Assembly (NCBI GenBank): GCA_903901875.1
Contig: CAIUSO010000071.1
Span: forward strand, 22,207-86,206
Length of the DNA stretch: 64,000 nt
Reading direction: 5' to 3'
Origin: an uncultured Geobacteraceae bacterium
Lineage (GTDB): Bacteria > Desulfobacterota > Desulfuromonadia > Geobacterales > Pseudopelobacteraceae
Shown piece after piece: positions 8,520 to 17,040 of the stretch (position 1 is its first letter; the number at the start of each line of letters is the position of its first letter). The position numbers were made by a program, and so were the translations under genes. The notes under the pieces were generated by a model that had not been told where the DNA came from, made no database searches, and saw nothing but the letters and a program-made list of their open reading frames with translations.

Positions 8520-10145
8520 TCACACCCTGAACTGGTTGACGAGAGACTGCATATCGTGGGCCTGTTTTGAAAGTTGACCGGCAGCACTTGCGGTTTCTTC
8601 CGAACCGCGTGCGGTCTGATGCACTACATCTGTCACCTGCAGCAGGTTGGATGCAATCTCTTTGGTAGTTGCCGTCTGTTCTTCAGCAGCCGTTGATATC
8701 TGATTGATTTGCAGGGATACTTCGTGGATGCGGTCAAGTATCTCCACTAATGCCTGGCCAGACTTCTGCGACGATACGGCACCTTTTTCAACCTCTTTGA
8801 CCCCTTCCTCCATGGCGTTGACCGCATCGTTGGTATCTCGCTGTATTGCCTTGATCATTTCACTGATTTCACGGGTTGCCCGTGTGGTCCGCTCTGCCAG
8901 TGCCCTCACTTCATCGGCAACGACTGCAAATCCCCGTCCCTGCTCTCCCGCTCTGGCGGCCTCAATTGCCGCATTCAGTGCGAGTAGATTCGTCTGGTCG
9001 GCAATATCCTCTATTGTCCCGACTATTTCACCGATTTGATCCGAGCGGGCACCAAGTGCGGCAATGGTTGTGGATGTCTGGCGTACCCGTTCGGCGATGG
9101 TGTTCATGCCGGAGATGGTTTCCTGAACTACCTGCGCCCCACTACGGGCCGATTCTGTGGTATTGTGTACCGCATCAGCAGCGAACGTGCAGTTTTGTGC
9201 AATGTCACTGCTTGTTGATGACATCTCTTCACTGGAAGTGGCAACCAGATTGGTCTGATTCGCCACTTCCTGGGCCCCCGTTGAAATCTGCTCTGCCGTT
9301 GCCTGAAGCTGTGTTGAGGAGGCTGCGACCTGTGATGAGATCTGACCGATACCGGCAATTGTTGTGCGCAGGCTCTGGGACATGCGCTGGAAGGATCGGG
9401 CAAGTTGACCTATCTCATCGCTTGAATCGCAGGCAATTTCAACGGTGAGATCCCCCTCGGCAAGCTTGTCGGCCTGTGTGGTGAGGATCGTTACCGGAAC
9501 AATAATTGATCGTGAGATGGCATAACATACAAACAGTGCGGCAAAGATTGCCACCACTAACAAGACGGCCATGAGTGACATGGCTGCCTTTCGCGAAGCA
9601 CTCCCGGCAATCAGTTCTTCTTCAGCATCTTTGGAATATTTTTCTGCCAGAGCAACGGCAAGGGTTTCTGTTTTGTGGGTTGCCGGTTTAAATGGCTCCA
9701 TCTGCTGGTTGGCAGCGTCTTTGCTCTTTATTTCTCCCCGGACTATCTGGTCATAGACGCCACTGAACCCTTTGAGATAGGCAGCTGAATTCTCTCTCAT
9801 CTCGGCGATGAGTGCTTGCTCTTTCGCGTCCGACTCAAGCTTTGACAGCTGTTCAAAGCGCTTCGTAAAATGTTCCACCGTTTCGTCATACTGTTTTTTA
9901 TACTTGGTGACCTTTTCCGGTGATTCTATGTTCAGGAATATATCCTTTTCAAACCGCCTCAGCTGATTGATATTGGCCCTGATCCGCTGGGAATACTCTA
10001 CCGCTTGGTAATGATTGGTAATGGTAGCGACCTCGCGGTCCATACGCACCATGTTCCAGATGCCACTACTTCCGATGCCGATCAACAGGGCAAGCAGCAG
10101 ACCAAAACCGAGAAGCAGCCGAGTTATAATTTTTAAATTGTTCAT
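8520..10145 (-). CDS. Methyl-accepting chemotaxis protein with four-helix-bundle sensor
   Basis: A 541-residue transmembrane chemoreceptor. TM1 is at about residues 10-30. The periplasmic part (about 31-190) is helical and charged like the 4HB_MCP sensor family. TM2 is at about 190-212, followed by HAMP (about 213-265). The long coiled-coil signalling domain has the hairpin tip [20 protein letters not shown] and [20 protein letters not shown]. There is no CheR-binding pentapeptide at the C-terminus. The ligand is unknown. Upstream is a c-di-GMP-I riboswitch, so receptor level appears tied to the second messenger. Confidence 0.93.
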   Translation of the reverse strand: MNNLKIITRLLLGFGLLLALLIGIGSSGIWNMVRMDREVATITNHYQAVEYSQRIRANINQLRRFEKDIFLNIESPEKVTKYKKQYDETVEHFTKRFEQLSKLESDAKEQALIAEMRENSAAYLKGFSGVYDQIVRGEIKSKDAANQQMEPFKPATHKTETLAVALAEKYSKDAEEELIAGSASRKAAMSLMAVLLVVAIFAALFVCYAISRSIIVPVTILTTQADKLAEGDLTVEIACDSSDEIGQLARSFQRMSQSLRTTIAGIGQISSQVAASSTQLQATAEQISTGAQEVANQTNLVATSSEEMSSTSSDIAQNCTFAADAVHNTTESARSGAQVVQETISGMNTIAERVRQTSTTIAALGARSDQIGEIVGTIEDIADQTNLLALNAAIEAARAGEQGRGFAVVADEVRALAERTTRATREISEMIKAIQRDTNDAVNAMEEGVKEVEKGAVSSQKSGQALVEILDRIHEVSLQINQISTAAEEQTATTKEIASNLLQVTDVVHQTARGSEETASAAGQLSKQAHDMQSLVNQFRV

Positions 10146-10196
10146 GTCATACCCCTGTTCATCTCTAGAATAAAAGAAGGGGAGACAAATTCCCTC

Positions 10197-10278
10197 CTTG
10201 GCAACCCGACTATCCGCACTCGATGGACTCGTGGTTTTGCGTCCCCAGGTTACCCCGAGTTTGCCCTTTGCAAAGAAA
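10197..10278 (-). promoter_or_regulatory. c-di-GMP-I (GEMM) riboswitch upstream of the chemoreceptor
   Basis: On the minus strand the sequence shows the GEMM-I landmarks in order: GCAAAGGGCAAACTC, GGGGACGCAAAACCACG, and GGATAGTCGGGTTGCC. The GGG in AGGGCAAAC keeps a G at the position equivalent to G20 of the Vibrio Vc2 aptamer. That favours c-di-GMP over the cGAMP-selective Geobacter variants, which have A there. A weak G/C stem with a T-rich tail (about 10196-10160) may be the expression platform. The chemoreceptor starts about 50 nt downstream of the aptamer. Confidence 0.85.
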
Positions 10279-10383
10279 ACGATGTTATATCGTCATCTGT
10301 TACGCCATCTTGAGCACTATTGTCAAGAAGTAATGTTCGTGAAGCTCTTGTGACTACATACGGAAGTCAATTCATAAATACGA

Positions 10384-10593
10384 TTATTTCGTAACCTGGT
10401 CGCTGTTGGTTGGAAAAAGCCGGTCGGCAGCATATTCCGTGATATCGATACCAAAATGGACATAAAGCTCGTCGACTCCTGCAAGCGGCACCCAGTAACC
10501 GTCGATGACCTGACTGAGGTGCTCGTAATAGGCAACCTCTCGTATCCTGTTTACCTTGTAAATGTCTGAAATAAGATTACAATGGAACCTATG
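10384..10593 (-). pseudogene. Coding fragment of an unknown protein lacking a start
   Basis: A minus-strand frame is open from a TGA (10594-10596) to a TAA at 10384 and reads naturally as protein (for example EHLSQVIDGYWVPLAGVDEL and YVHFGIDITEYAADRLF), but it has no ATG, GTG or TTG near its beginning. It lies between the chemoreceptor's riboswitch and the HD-GYP regulator. I read it as the 3' remnant of a decayed gene and do not recognise the family. It also rules out the longer N-terminus possible for the plus-strand regulator, because that extension would overlap it. Confidence 0.35.
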
Positions 10594-10699
10594 TCACTAC
10601 GGTACGTCAAAGCATTTACAAACACTCAGCTTTGTAAGGGGCTTTGATTTATCACCGTTTCTCTCTGTAGAGTGGCTGAATGAAAAAGGGATAGTTAGT

Positions 10700-12223
10700 A
10701 TGAACCAGTTGATAAAAAGAATTCTGTGTGTGGATGATGACCCTCGAAATCTCAGTTTGTTACAGGCGGTGCTGATTTCGAGGGGATATGATGTTGTTAC
10801 GGCTTCAAACGGTTTTGAGGCACTTGAGAAGATTCAGCATGAGCGAATTGACATCTGTCTTTTGGATGTGATGATGCCGGGAATGGATGGTTTTGAGGTT
10901 TGTTCCCGGATTAAAAACGATGATCTTCTTCGTAACATTCCGATAGTCATGATTACCTCACTCGGAGATAAGGAAAACCGGATCAGGGGAATAGAGGCCG
11001 GTGCCGAAGATTTCATTTGCAAGCCGTTTGATACCACCGAAGTGTTGGCAAGAATCAAGATGCTTCTCCATGTTAAATCACTCAATGATAGACTTAATTC
11101 GGCATATCAGAACATATCTCGACTGAGTGTGTTTGGCGAACAGATCATTACCAGTTTTGATCCCGTACATTTTGATTTTATGGAAAAAGTTGACAGCATT
11201 GTCAATCAGATCATTCGAAAAGGATTTGATTTGGTAGATAGTCCCCAAATTGTTATCGTCGGTATTCTGGATCAGGCCGGCTCATGTCAGTGGTCCCGCT
11301 ACGATTCCCGAGGCAAAACAAGCGATAGAAGTCCCATGACTCTGAATCTTGCCGCCCACCTTACGTTCTCTGAAAGCGGTAGTTCGGAAGCAATATATTA
11401 CAATCAGTCAGATTCTGAAATGAACATATCTGAACTTGTCACGGGACTCAAGGACCACCAGATTCCGGTGTTGAATATGGTCCGATATGCCAATGAAAGC
11501 TTTTGTCTCATTGCTCTCAATTACGGTCGGGAAGTTACCATCTACGATTCAACCGTACTAAACAGCGTCGTCATGCAAAGTCTCTTTCTTAAATCATTGG
11601 CGTGTCAGGTCATGAACACAAAATCTGCCTTTGAGTACACGGTACTGGCCCTTGCCCGGGCATCGGAGGCAAATGATGAGGATACCGGTGACCATGTCCT
11701 GCGGGTAGGTGATTATTCTGCCATGCTTGCGAGACAGCTGAATCTGCCGGAACAGTTGGTACACGAGATCCGTGTCCAGTCGGCCCTGCACGATGTGGGG
11801 AAAATTCATATTTCCCCTGCCATCCTTAAAAAACCTGGTAAGCTGACCGATGTTGAATGGGGCGAAATGAAACAACATACTCTGTACGGCTCTAAAATCA
11901 TAGGGGGGCATGATCAGATGGGCACGGCAAACCGGATCGCCCTTAGTCATCATGAACGGTATGATGGCAGTGGGTATCCTTATGGTTTAAAAGGTCCCCA
12001 GATTCCGATCGAAGGGCGTATTATGAATCTGGCAGATCAGTATGATGCCTTGCGTAACAAAAGGTGTTACAAGGACGGATTTGACCATGATACGGTATTC
12101 CGCATACTGACAGAGGGGGACGGCAGAACCATTCCGCAGCATTTTGATCCGGAGGTACTAAACGCTTTCAGAGAGATACACGGAAAGTTTGCAGAGCTTT
12201 TTGAAAAAGGGGATAAGGGGTAA
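10700..12223 (+). CDS. Response regulator with HD-GYP c-di-GMP phosphodiesterase domain
   Basis: A 507-residue two-component output protein. The N-terminal receiver (about 1-125) has the acidic pair DDD, the phosphoacceptor in LLDVMMPGMDGFEV and the conserved Lys in CKPFD. A central region of about 170 residues has no recognised fold. The C-terminal HD-GYP domain has HDVGK, the HHERYDGSGYP signature and LADQYDAL, predicting c-di-GMP hydrolysis. The start at ATG 10700 has AAGGG 9 nt before it. The frame is open further upstream to 10562, but that part is unlike a receiver start. Its partner kinase is not in the window. Confidence 0.92.
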   Translation: MNQLIKRILCVDDDPRNLSLLQAVLISRGYDVVTASNGFEALEKIQHERIDICLLDVMMPGMDGFEVCSRIKNDDLLRNIPIVMITSLGDKENRIRGIEAGAEDFICKPFDTTEVLARIKMLLHVKSLNDRLNSAYQNISRLSVFGEQIITSFDPVHFDFMEKVDSIVNQIIRKGFDLVDSPQIVIVGILDQAGSCQWSRYDSRGKTSDRSPMTLNLAAHLTFSESGSSEAIYYNQSDSEMNISELVTGLKDHQIPVLNMVRYANESFCLIALNYGREVTIYDSTVLNSVVMQSLFLKSLACQVMNTKSAFEYTVLALARASEANDEDTGDHVLRVGDYSAMLARQLNLPEQLVHEIRVQSALHDVGKIHISPAILKKPGKLTDVEWGEMKQHTLYGSKIIGGHDQMGTANRIALSHHERYDGSGYPYGLKGPQIPIEGRIMNLADQYDALRNKRCYKDGFDHDTVFRILTEGDGRTIPQHFDPEVLNAFREIHGKFAELFEKGDKG

Positions 12224-12328
12224 CAGTTATGTCAAGTGTGACAGTTATTTCATACGGATTAATTACTGAAAAAAACAATTTACTCGATTTAACTAAATAA
12301 AATCATCTGGTTATGATCATTGACTTAT

Positions 12329-12346
12329 TTGGTATACTTGTTGCCA
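12329..12346 (+). promoter_or_regulatory. Candidate sigma-54 (-24/-12) promoter
   Basis: TTGGTATACTTGTTGCC has the GG-N10-GC spacing (GG 12331-12332, GC 12343-12344) required by sigma-54, 46 nt before the ATG at 12390. The -24 half is imperfect (TTGGTAT against TTGGCAC). No enhancer site was identified. Confidence 0.4.
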
Positions 12347-12389
12347 GTGCTGTCGTGTAGTAATCACTCTTGAGAAGGTGGTGGACACA

Positions 12390-13043
12390 ATGCCAGTAGA
12401 TACGATTACACCGATAAGTGACATTTCACAAACAGCAAACAAATCGCTCGCAGATTATTTAGCAGAAAAGAAAAACATTGCGGATGAGCAGGCGGCTAAA
12501 ACAGCAGCACTGCAGGTCGCCAAAGTTGCCCAGGAAGTAAAAGATCTCAAAAAAATTGAAGATGAAAAATCTGAGGAAGCAAAGCTCGCTGGGGCAGATC
12601 AAGAGGTGAAGTACCAAACCACTAAAGAAACTAACAAACAGCTGCTGGAAGATAAATATGCACAAATGGATGCTGTAAAAAAAGCCAGTGCCAGTCACTT
12701 CCACGCAGCCGAGGTTAATTCGAAGGCTGCTCGAGATAAAGCCATCGCGACCATTGACCAAAATACAGTTGCTCTTGAAGATTTTTTAGCAGCCAAGACC
12801 TCCACCGCAGAAGTTAAACGGCTGGCGGATAACGCGGCGGCATCCGACATGGTACATTCAACTATTCTTAATTCGAAATCGGAAATGAAGCAGGCTGTTG
12901 TGGCCTATCATGACAATATGGCTACGCAGATTACGCGACAAGAGACCGTAAAGGCGACAGAAGCCGCACGAGCAGCAGGGGCCACGGCACTGAAAATCAG
13001 TCAGGAAATCCCGCCGACTTCACACATTAATGTTATGGATTAA
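12390..13043 (+). CDS. Ala/Lys/Glu-rich helical protein of unknown function
   Basis: A 217-residue protein I do not recognise. It is dominated by Ala, Lys, Glu and Gln, with no signal peptide, membrane segment or cysteine, and is predicted to be almost wholly helical and probably coiled-coil (for example KVAQEVKDLKKIEDEKSEEA). The N-terminal 20 residues (MPVDTITPISDISQTANKS) are uncharged and could be an unstructured tail. ATG 12390 has AGAAGG about 11 nt upstream. An in-frame GTG at 12378 would add four residues. A candidate sigma-54 promoter precedes it. It is followed by a gene-poor repeat region, so it forms a single-gene unit. Confidence 0.65.
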   Translation: MPVDTITPISDISQTANKSLADYLAEKKNIADEQAAKTAALQVAKVAQEVKDLKKIEDEKSEEAKLAGADQEVKYQTTKETNKQLLEDKYAQMDAVKKASASHFHAAEVNSKAARDKAIATIDQNTVALEDFLAAKTSTAEVKRLADNAAASDMVHSTILNSKSEMKQAVVAYHDNMATQITRQETVKATEAARAAGATALKISQEIPPTSHINVMD

Positions 13044-13093
13044 GCCATGGTCATTTCCAACTCGACATCGCACGGGGGAGATTGAACACATGA

Positions 13094-13126
13094 AACTGTC
13101 GCATTATCAATTCCGGGGACATCATA
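13094..13126 (+). repeat. 33-bp direct repeat, copy 1
   Basis: The unit starts AACTGTCGCATTATCAATTC and ends GGACATCATA. Copy 2 at 13851-13882 differs by one substitution and one missing G. The AATTCCGGGGACA core resembles sequences seen at ends of IS200-like or REP-associated transposon remnants (from memory), but no transposase remains between the copies. Confidence 0.75.
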
Positions 13127-13128
13127 CG

Positions 13129-13200
13129 TAATTTTTTTAGCCCCACGATTACCTCACGAAAAAGCCCGATTAAAACAGGGGTACCGCGCAGATAGTTGAT
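13129..13200 (-). pseudogene. Possible C-terminal fragment of a GxxExxY-family protein
   Basis: The minus strand encodes INYLRGTPVLIGLF and VGLKKL within a short frame. This resembles the conserved C-terminus of GxxExxY proteins (pattern LLNYLkatglkvGLLiNFg), which in many genomes lies beside GCAGATG-type repeats like the one at 13232. The frame lacks the rest of the domain. Alternatively this is chance similarity. Confidence 0.28.
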
Positions 13201-13231
13201 GTGCCGCTTGTTGAAAGCTATAAACAGGAAC

Positions 13232-13261
13232 CGCAGATGCACGCAGATGAACGCAGATAAA
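13232..13261 (+). repeat. Three tandem 10-bp units CGCAGATGNA
   Basis: CGCAGATGCA, CGCAGATGAA and CGCAGATAAA follow each other without gaps. Such GCAGATG arrays recur in intergenic DNA of many bacteria. No function is inferred. Confidence 0.7.
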
Positions 13262-13412
13262 ATATAACATTCAGATTTCTATACATTTGTAATGCTTGGC
13301 ACTTCGGCAGTTCCTCTCCTGTGCTCTTCTCTGGCGCGAAGATAGACAAAAAGAGAAAGTTATCTTTTCAGTTTTGATGTAACAAGTAGCGTCCCCCTGG
13401 TACCCCTCCAGT

Positions 13413-13568
13413 TCATGCTGCCCACGGATTATAAACTCTCACGCTGCATCTCTCAATATCCCTGACATTCCGCGTAACCACAACCAACCCGTGTGCTATA
13501 GAGTTCTTGGCTTCTTGAAGCTGCCATTCCCGATCATGAGCTGACCGAATAATTTTATTGGTCTTCAT
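13413..13568 (-). pseudogene. Deletion-fused antitoxin (Phd/YefM) and PIN toxin (VapC-like) remnant
   Basis: A 51-codon minus-strand frame with a good AGGAAGG ribosome site starts MKTNKIIRSAHDREWQLQEA, like the N-terminus of Phd/YefM antitoxins (WQLQEAKN pattern). At about residue 23 it changes without a stop into IAHGLVVVTRNVRD and VRVYNPW, the C-terminal end of PIN-domain VapC toxins (HGLTLVTRNVRDF, NPW). The most likely history is one internal deletion of an antitoxin-toxin pair that left an in-frame chimera. The PIN active-site acidic residues near the toxin N-terminus are gone, so it should not be a nuclease. It could still be translated. Confidence 0.65.
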
Positions 13569-13644
13569 AAATACCTTCCTTTATGAGGCTAGACAGTCAG
13601 TGTTGTCCGGTTAGAAAATTGCTGGCGAAAAACGCTGCCTTATC

Positions 13645-13742
13645 CCCTCATCCGGCCTTCGGCCACCTTCTCCCGGGGGGAGAAGGTTTGCGTTTTTTTC
13701 CTTCTCCCTCTGGGAGAAGGTGCCCGTCAGGGCGGATGAGGG
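13645..13742. repeat. REP-like palindromic intergenic repeat
   Basis: Terminal inverted repeats CCCTCATCCG (13645-13654) and CGGATGAGGG (13733-13742) enclose a second inverted pair, CCTTCTCCC and GGGAGAAGG. The whole can fold into one long hairpin of about 98 nt. Elements of this kind are dispersed in many proteobacterial genomes. Confidence 0.8.
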
Positions 13743-13850
13743 CGAACAGTTGCCTCATGCAAAAAACTAACCGGGCAACGCTGCTAGACAGTCTAGCTAT
13801 TTCAGGCGAGCACAGTACCGATAAATATAAAATACAAATAGAATACACGC

Positions 13851-13882
13851 AACTGTAGCATTATCAATTCCGGGACATCATA
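13851..13882 (+). repeat. 33-bp direct repeat, copy 2
   Basis: It matches 13094-13126 except for one substitution and one missing G. The two copies bracket about 725 bp of degraded sequence. Confidence 0.75.
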
Positions 13883-14094
13883 TTTTGCGCCCCTCAAGAC
13901 ACTCGCTCGGAACCCGATGTTAATCCTGATTATAAGGTGTGCCGCTGTGTCGAAGGATGGTGGCCATAAGCCCGTTTCAGCACGGCATCAATATATTTTT
14001 GAAAACTGGTGACGAGCGACATTAAATTGTCTATTATCGCTGGTGCGTATCAGAATCAATCACCGCACGTCACCCTGCCAGGAGGTACCACCCT

Positions 14095-14553
14095 ATGTCC
14101 GGAAAATATGTGCATACCCTTTACTCCCAAAAGTCCGGTCTGGATATTGCCGGCGTTGTAAAAGAACTTGAGAAAAAGAATATACGCACCGGTATGGTTC
14201 AACTGAGGTTTTTCCACCTCCTGCCCCCTGTCGAGAGGAAAATAACCCAGATTAAGTTTAATCTTGAACCGTGGGAAGCCTATGATCTTTTCCTTCGGAT
14301 CAACAAGGTCTTTCGGGATGGCGGCAAGGAGAAGATCACCCACAAGTTTAAAACCGCTGACCGGGAGATTGTCACGAGTGTTACGGTTGAGAAGTGGGAG
14401 CGGGATGGTAAAGCGGGACTGGGAATTGCCGCAGGCAGGGACAAGGATTTCATCAGTGTGCCGATCAGCCAGGATAACGCCTCACGGTTTCTCTACGTTG
14501 GTGAGTTTCTCAAATTTCTCTCCACTCACCAGCAATTTGTGGAAACGGAGTGA
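14095..14553 (+). CDS. Unknown protein at the head of the hydrogenase operon
   Basis: A 152-residue soluble protein, not recognised. It is basic in its first half and has no cysteines, so it is not itself an iron-sulfur protein. It starts after a strong AGGAGG site and ends 12 nt before the hydrogenase small-subunit gene, so it is almost certainly cotranscribed. An assembly or regulatory role for the hydrogenase is possible but rests on position only. Confidence 0.75.
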   Translation: MSGKYVHTLYSQKSGLDIAGVVKELEKKNIRTGMVQLRFFHLLPPVERKITQIKFNLEPWEAYDLFLRINKVFRDGGKEKITHKFKTADREIVTSVTVEKWERDGKAGLGIAAGRDKDFISVPISQDNASRFLYVGEFLKFLSTHQQFVETE

Positions 14554-14565
14554 CAGGGAGAGTGT

Positions 14566-15543
14566 ATGTCTGAAAAACCGAAACTTGTCGTCTATTGGGG
14601 GGCGTCGTGCGGTGGCTGCGAAATCGCGATTCTCGATTTGCACGGGCAATTTCTCGACATGACCGCCGCCATGGATTTGGTCTTTTGCCCCTGTCTGCTG
14701 GATACCAAAAAGAAGGATCTGGAGGCGTTTCCCGACCGGTCCATTGCAGTGACGTTATTTAATGGTGCCCTGCGCACGGAAGAAAACGTGGAAATGGCGC
14801 AGCTTCTCCGACGTAAATCGAAGATTCTGGTGGCTTTTGGCTCCTGTGCTCAAGGTGGCTGCATACCGGCTCTGGCAAATTTCACTTCCAAAGATGCCCT
14901 GCTCAACACGATATTCATTGACAATCCGTCGGTTGATAACCCGTTGGGGATCATTCCACAGGTTTCGACCGCCGTACCCGAGGGACATATCCCACTGTCA
15001 CCCCTGCTTGAGTCGGTGAAACATCTTGCCCAGGAAGTGGATGTGGATTACTTTGTGCCCGGATGCCCCCCCGAGCCCCATCAAATCTGGCGTGTGATCC
15101 AGACACTTCTGTCCGGTGATCTTCCTCCTGGTGGAAGTACGATCGGCTGTGGTACGTTGACAGTCTGTGATGAGTGTGACCGGAAGAAAGAAGAAAAACG
15201 CCTAACGGCATTTCGCCGAAACTACGAATTTTATCCCGAACCGGGTGTCTGCCTGCTGGAACAGGGGTTGCTCTGCATGGGCATCGCAACACGGAGCGGC
15301 TGTGGCGCACCCTGTACCAAGGCCAATATGCCCTGTACCGGATGTTATGGCGCACCGGATGGGGTGAACGATCAGGGGGCCGCCATGGTGGCGGCACTTG
15401 GTTCAGTGATGGATCTTGGTGATACTTCCCGCCTGTCTGAAGAGGCCCTTGGGCAGAAAGTTGACGACTTTCTGGCTTCCATCCCGGACTATGCCGGTCA
15501 GTTCTACAAATATTCGCTGGCCAGCTCGCTGCTTGGGAGGTAA
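14566..15543 (+). CDS. mvhG: [NiFe] hydrogenase small subunit, MvhG-like
   Basis: A 325-residue subunit carrying iron-sulfur clusters that pass electrons from the NiFe site. The proximal-cluster motif WGASCGGCE is at the N-terminus, GSCAQGGC follows at about residue 90 and PGCPPEP at about 165. The C-terminal half has further cysteine groups (CDECDRK, CLLEQGLLCMG, CGAPCTKANMPCTGCYG), as in F420-non-reducing hydrogenase subunit G. There is no Tat signal, so the enzyme is cytoplasmic. The large subunit begins 3 nt after the stop. Confidence 0.9.
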   Translation: MSEKPKLVVYWGASCGGCEIAILDLHGQFLDMTAAMDLVFCPCLLDTKKKDLEAFPDRSIAVTLFNGALRTEENVEMAQLLRRKSKILVAFGSCAQGGCIPALANFTSKDALLNTIFIDNPSVDNPLGIIPQVSTAVPEGHIPLSPLLESVKHLAQEVDVDYFVPGCPPEPHQIWRVIQTLLSGDLPPGGSTIGCGTLTVCDECDRKKEEKRLTAFRRNYEFYPEPGVCLLEQGLLCMGIATRSGCGAPCTKANMPCTGCYGAPDGVNDQGAAMVAALGSVMDLGDTSRLSEEALGQKVDDFLASIPDYAGQFYKYSLASSLLGR

Positions 15544-15546
15544 CCG

Positions 15547-17040
15547 ATGACACGTATTACCATTGATCCGATTACCCGCCTTGAAGGACATGGCCGGATC
15601 GATATTTTCCTTAATGATCAGGGAAGGGTGGAAAATAGCTATTTTCAGATACCGGAACTGCGCGGATTTGAGCAGTTCTGTGTGGGACGCATGGCCGAGG
15701 AGATGCCGGTCATAACCAACCGAATCTGCGGGGTCTGTCCCGAGGCGCACCATCTTGCCGCCACCAAGGCACTGGACAAGCTGTTTGGTGCCGAACCGCC
15801 TCCCGTGGCAAAGAAACTCCGTGAAGTTCTCTATATGGCGTTTTTTGTCACGGATCATACGACCCATTTCTATGCTCTGGGAGGGCCTGACTTTATCGTG
15901 GGGCCCGATGCACCGGCCTCTGAACGGAATATACTCGGTGTTGTCCGCAAAGTCGGCGTTGAGGTTGCCGGTGAAGTTATCGCCTGTCGCAAACGCAACC
16001 AGGATATTATTGCCTTTCTGGGGGGGAAGTCCATTCATCCGGTGGCCGGAGTGCCTGGCGGCTGGAGTCGTGCCATCACTGAGAATGAACGTATTCAGAT
16101 TGAAGAAACCGCACGTAAGAATATTGATTTTGCGCGGTTTTCACTCTCCCTGTTTGAAAAAATAGTTCTCAAAAATAAGGTATATCTTGATCTGGTCAAC
16201 TCGGATATCTACCTGCACCGCACCTATTCCATGGGGACGGTGGATGCAAATAATCAGGCCAATTTCTCTGACGGTATGATTCGGGTCGTCGATCCTGAAG
16301 GGGGGGAGTTTGCACTCTATCCACCGGCACAGTACCGTGAACAGATTGCCGAACGGGTGGAGGCGTGGAGCTACCTGAAATATCCGTATCTGAAAAAAGT
16401 AGGGTGGCGGGGATTCACGGACGGCATTGACAGCGGAGTTTACTGTGCCACGCCACTGTCACGTTTGAATGTCTCGGAGGGGGTGGCCACTCCGTTGGCG
16501 CACGCCGAATATCAGCGCATGTATGAAAGCTTCGGCTGTAAAAAAATCACGGAGAACCGTTATGCGCCGATCCACCATCGTCTTGCCACACACTGGGCCC
16601 GGCTGATCGAATTATTATATGCGTCGGAGCGGATGCTTGAGCTGGCGCAGGATCGGGAGATTACCTCGCCGGAGACCCGAAATATTCCTGATCGGGCCTG
16701 TTTTGTGGGCGAGGGGATCGGCAGCGTCGAAGCTCCCCGCGGCACGCTGACCCACCACTATAAAACCGATGAACGGGGCCTGTTAACCATGGTCAACATG
16801 ATCGTCGGTACCACCAATAATTATGCGCCAATCTCGATGTCTATCACCCGCGCCGCAGAAAAGCTGATTACCTGCGGGGCCCCTGACGAGGCAATTCTTA
16901 ACCGGGTTGAAATGGCATTTCGTCTGTACGATCCCTGCCTTTCCTGTGCCACCCACTTTCTGCCGGGCAAGATGCCCCTGACGGTCTCCATCCGGGACAG
17001 TCAGGGGGGGCTGCTGCGGGAAATGGGGAGAAACCGGTGA
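15547..17040 (+). CDS. mvhA: [NiFe] hydrogenase large subunit, MvhA-like
   Basis: A 497-residue catalytic subunit that binds the NiFe(CN)2CO centre. Both Ni-ligand pairs are present: RICGVC (C61, C64) and DPCLSC (C464, C467), followed by ATH. After H470 a 27-residue tail remains. In this family that tail is removed by a maturation endopeptidase, and the next gene encodes one. The arrangement matches group 3c (Mvh) hydrogenases. It overlaps the protease gene by 4 nt. Confidence 0.93.
   Translation: MTRITIDPITRLEGHGRIDIFLNDQGRVENSYFQIPELRGFEQFCVGRMAEEMPVITNRICGVCPEAHHLAATKALDKLFGAEPPPVAKKLREVLYMAFFVTDHTTHFYALGGPDFIVGPDAPASERNILGVVRKVGVEVAGEVIACRKRNQDIIAFLGGKSIHPVAGVPGGWSRAITENERIQIEETARKNIDFARFSLSLFEKIVLKNKVYLDLVNSDIYLHRTYSMGTVDANNQANFSDGMIRVVDPEGGEFALYPPAQYREQIAERVEAWSYLKYPYLKKVGWRGFTDGIDSGVYCATPLSRLNVSEGVATPLAHAEYQRMYESFGCKKITENRYAPIHHRLATHWARLIELLYASERMLELAQDREITSPETRNIPDRACFVGEGIGSVEAPRGTLTHHYKTDERGLLTMVNMIVGTTNNYAPISMSITRAAEKLITCGAPDEAILNRVEMAFRLYDPCLSCATHFLPGKMPLTVSIRDSQGGLLREMGRNR

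Larger units (their letters stand above)
13044..14094. other. Gene-poor scar region with repeats and gene remnants
   Basis: About 1 kb without an intact gene. It holds two near-identical 33-bp direct repeats near its ends, a triplicated 10-mer, a possible GxxExxY fragment, a fused antitoxin-toxin remnant and a REP-like palindrome, each listed separately. The remaining stretch, 13883-14094, shows no feature beyond the leader of the hydrogenase operon. Confidence 0.6.

Noticed and set aside
10197..10278. cGAMP-selective GEMM-Ib riboswitch
   Set aside because: The position that is A in the cGAMP class is G here, which favours c-di-GMP. Binding was not tested.
10323..10535. 70-residue minus-strand frame near the regulator
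   Set aside because: Its composition is not protein-like. The neighbouring frame 10384-10593 reads better but lacks a start, so that one was kept as a remnant.
13583..13858. 91-residue frame across the REP-like palindrome
   Set aside because: It is created by the palindromic repeat and has no homologous features.
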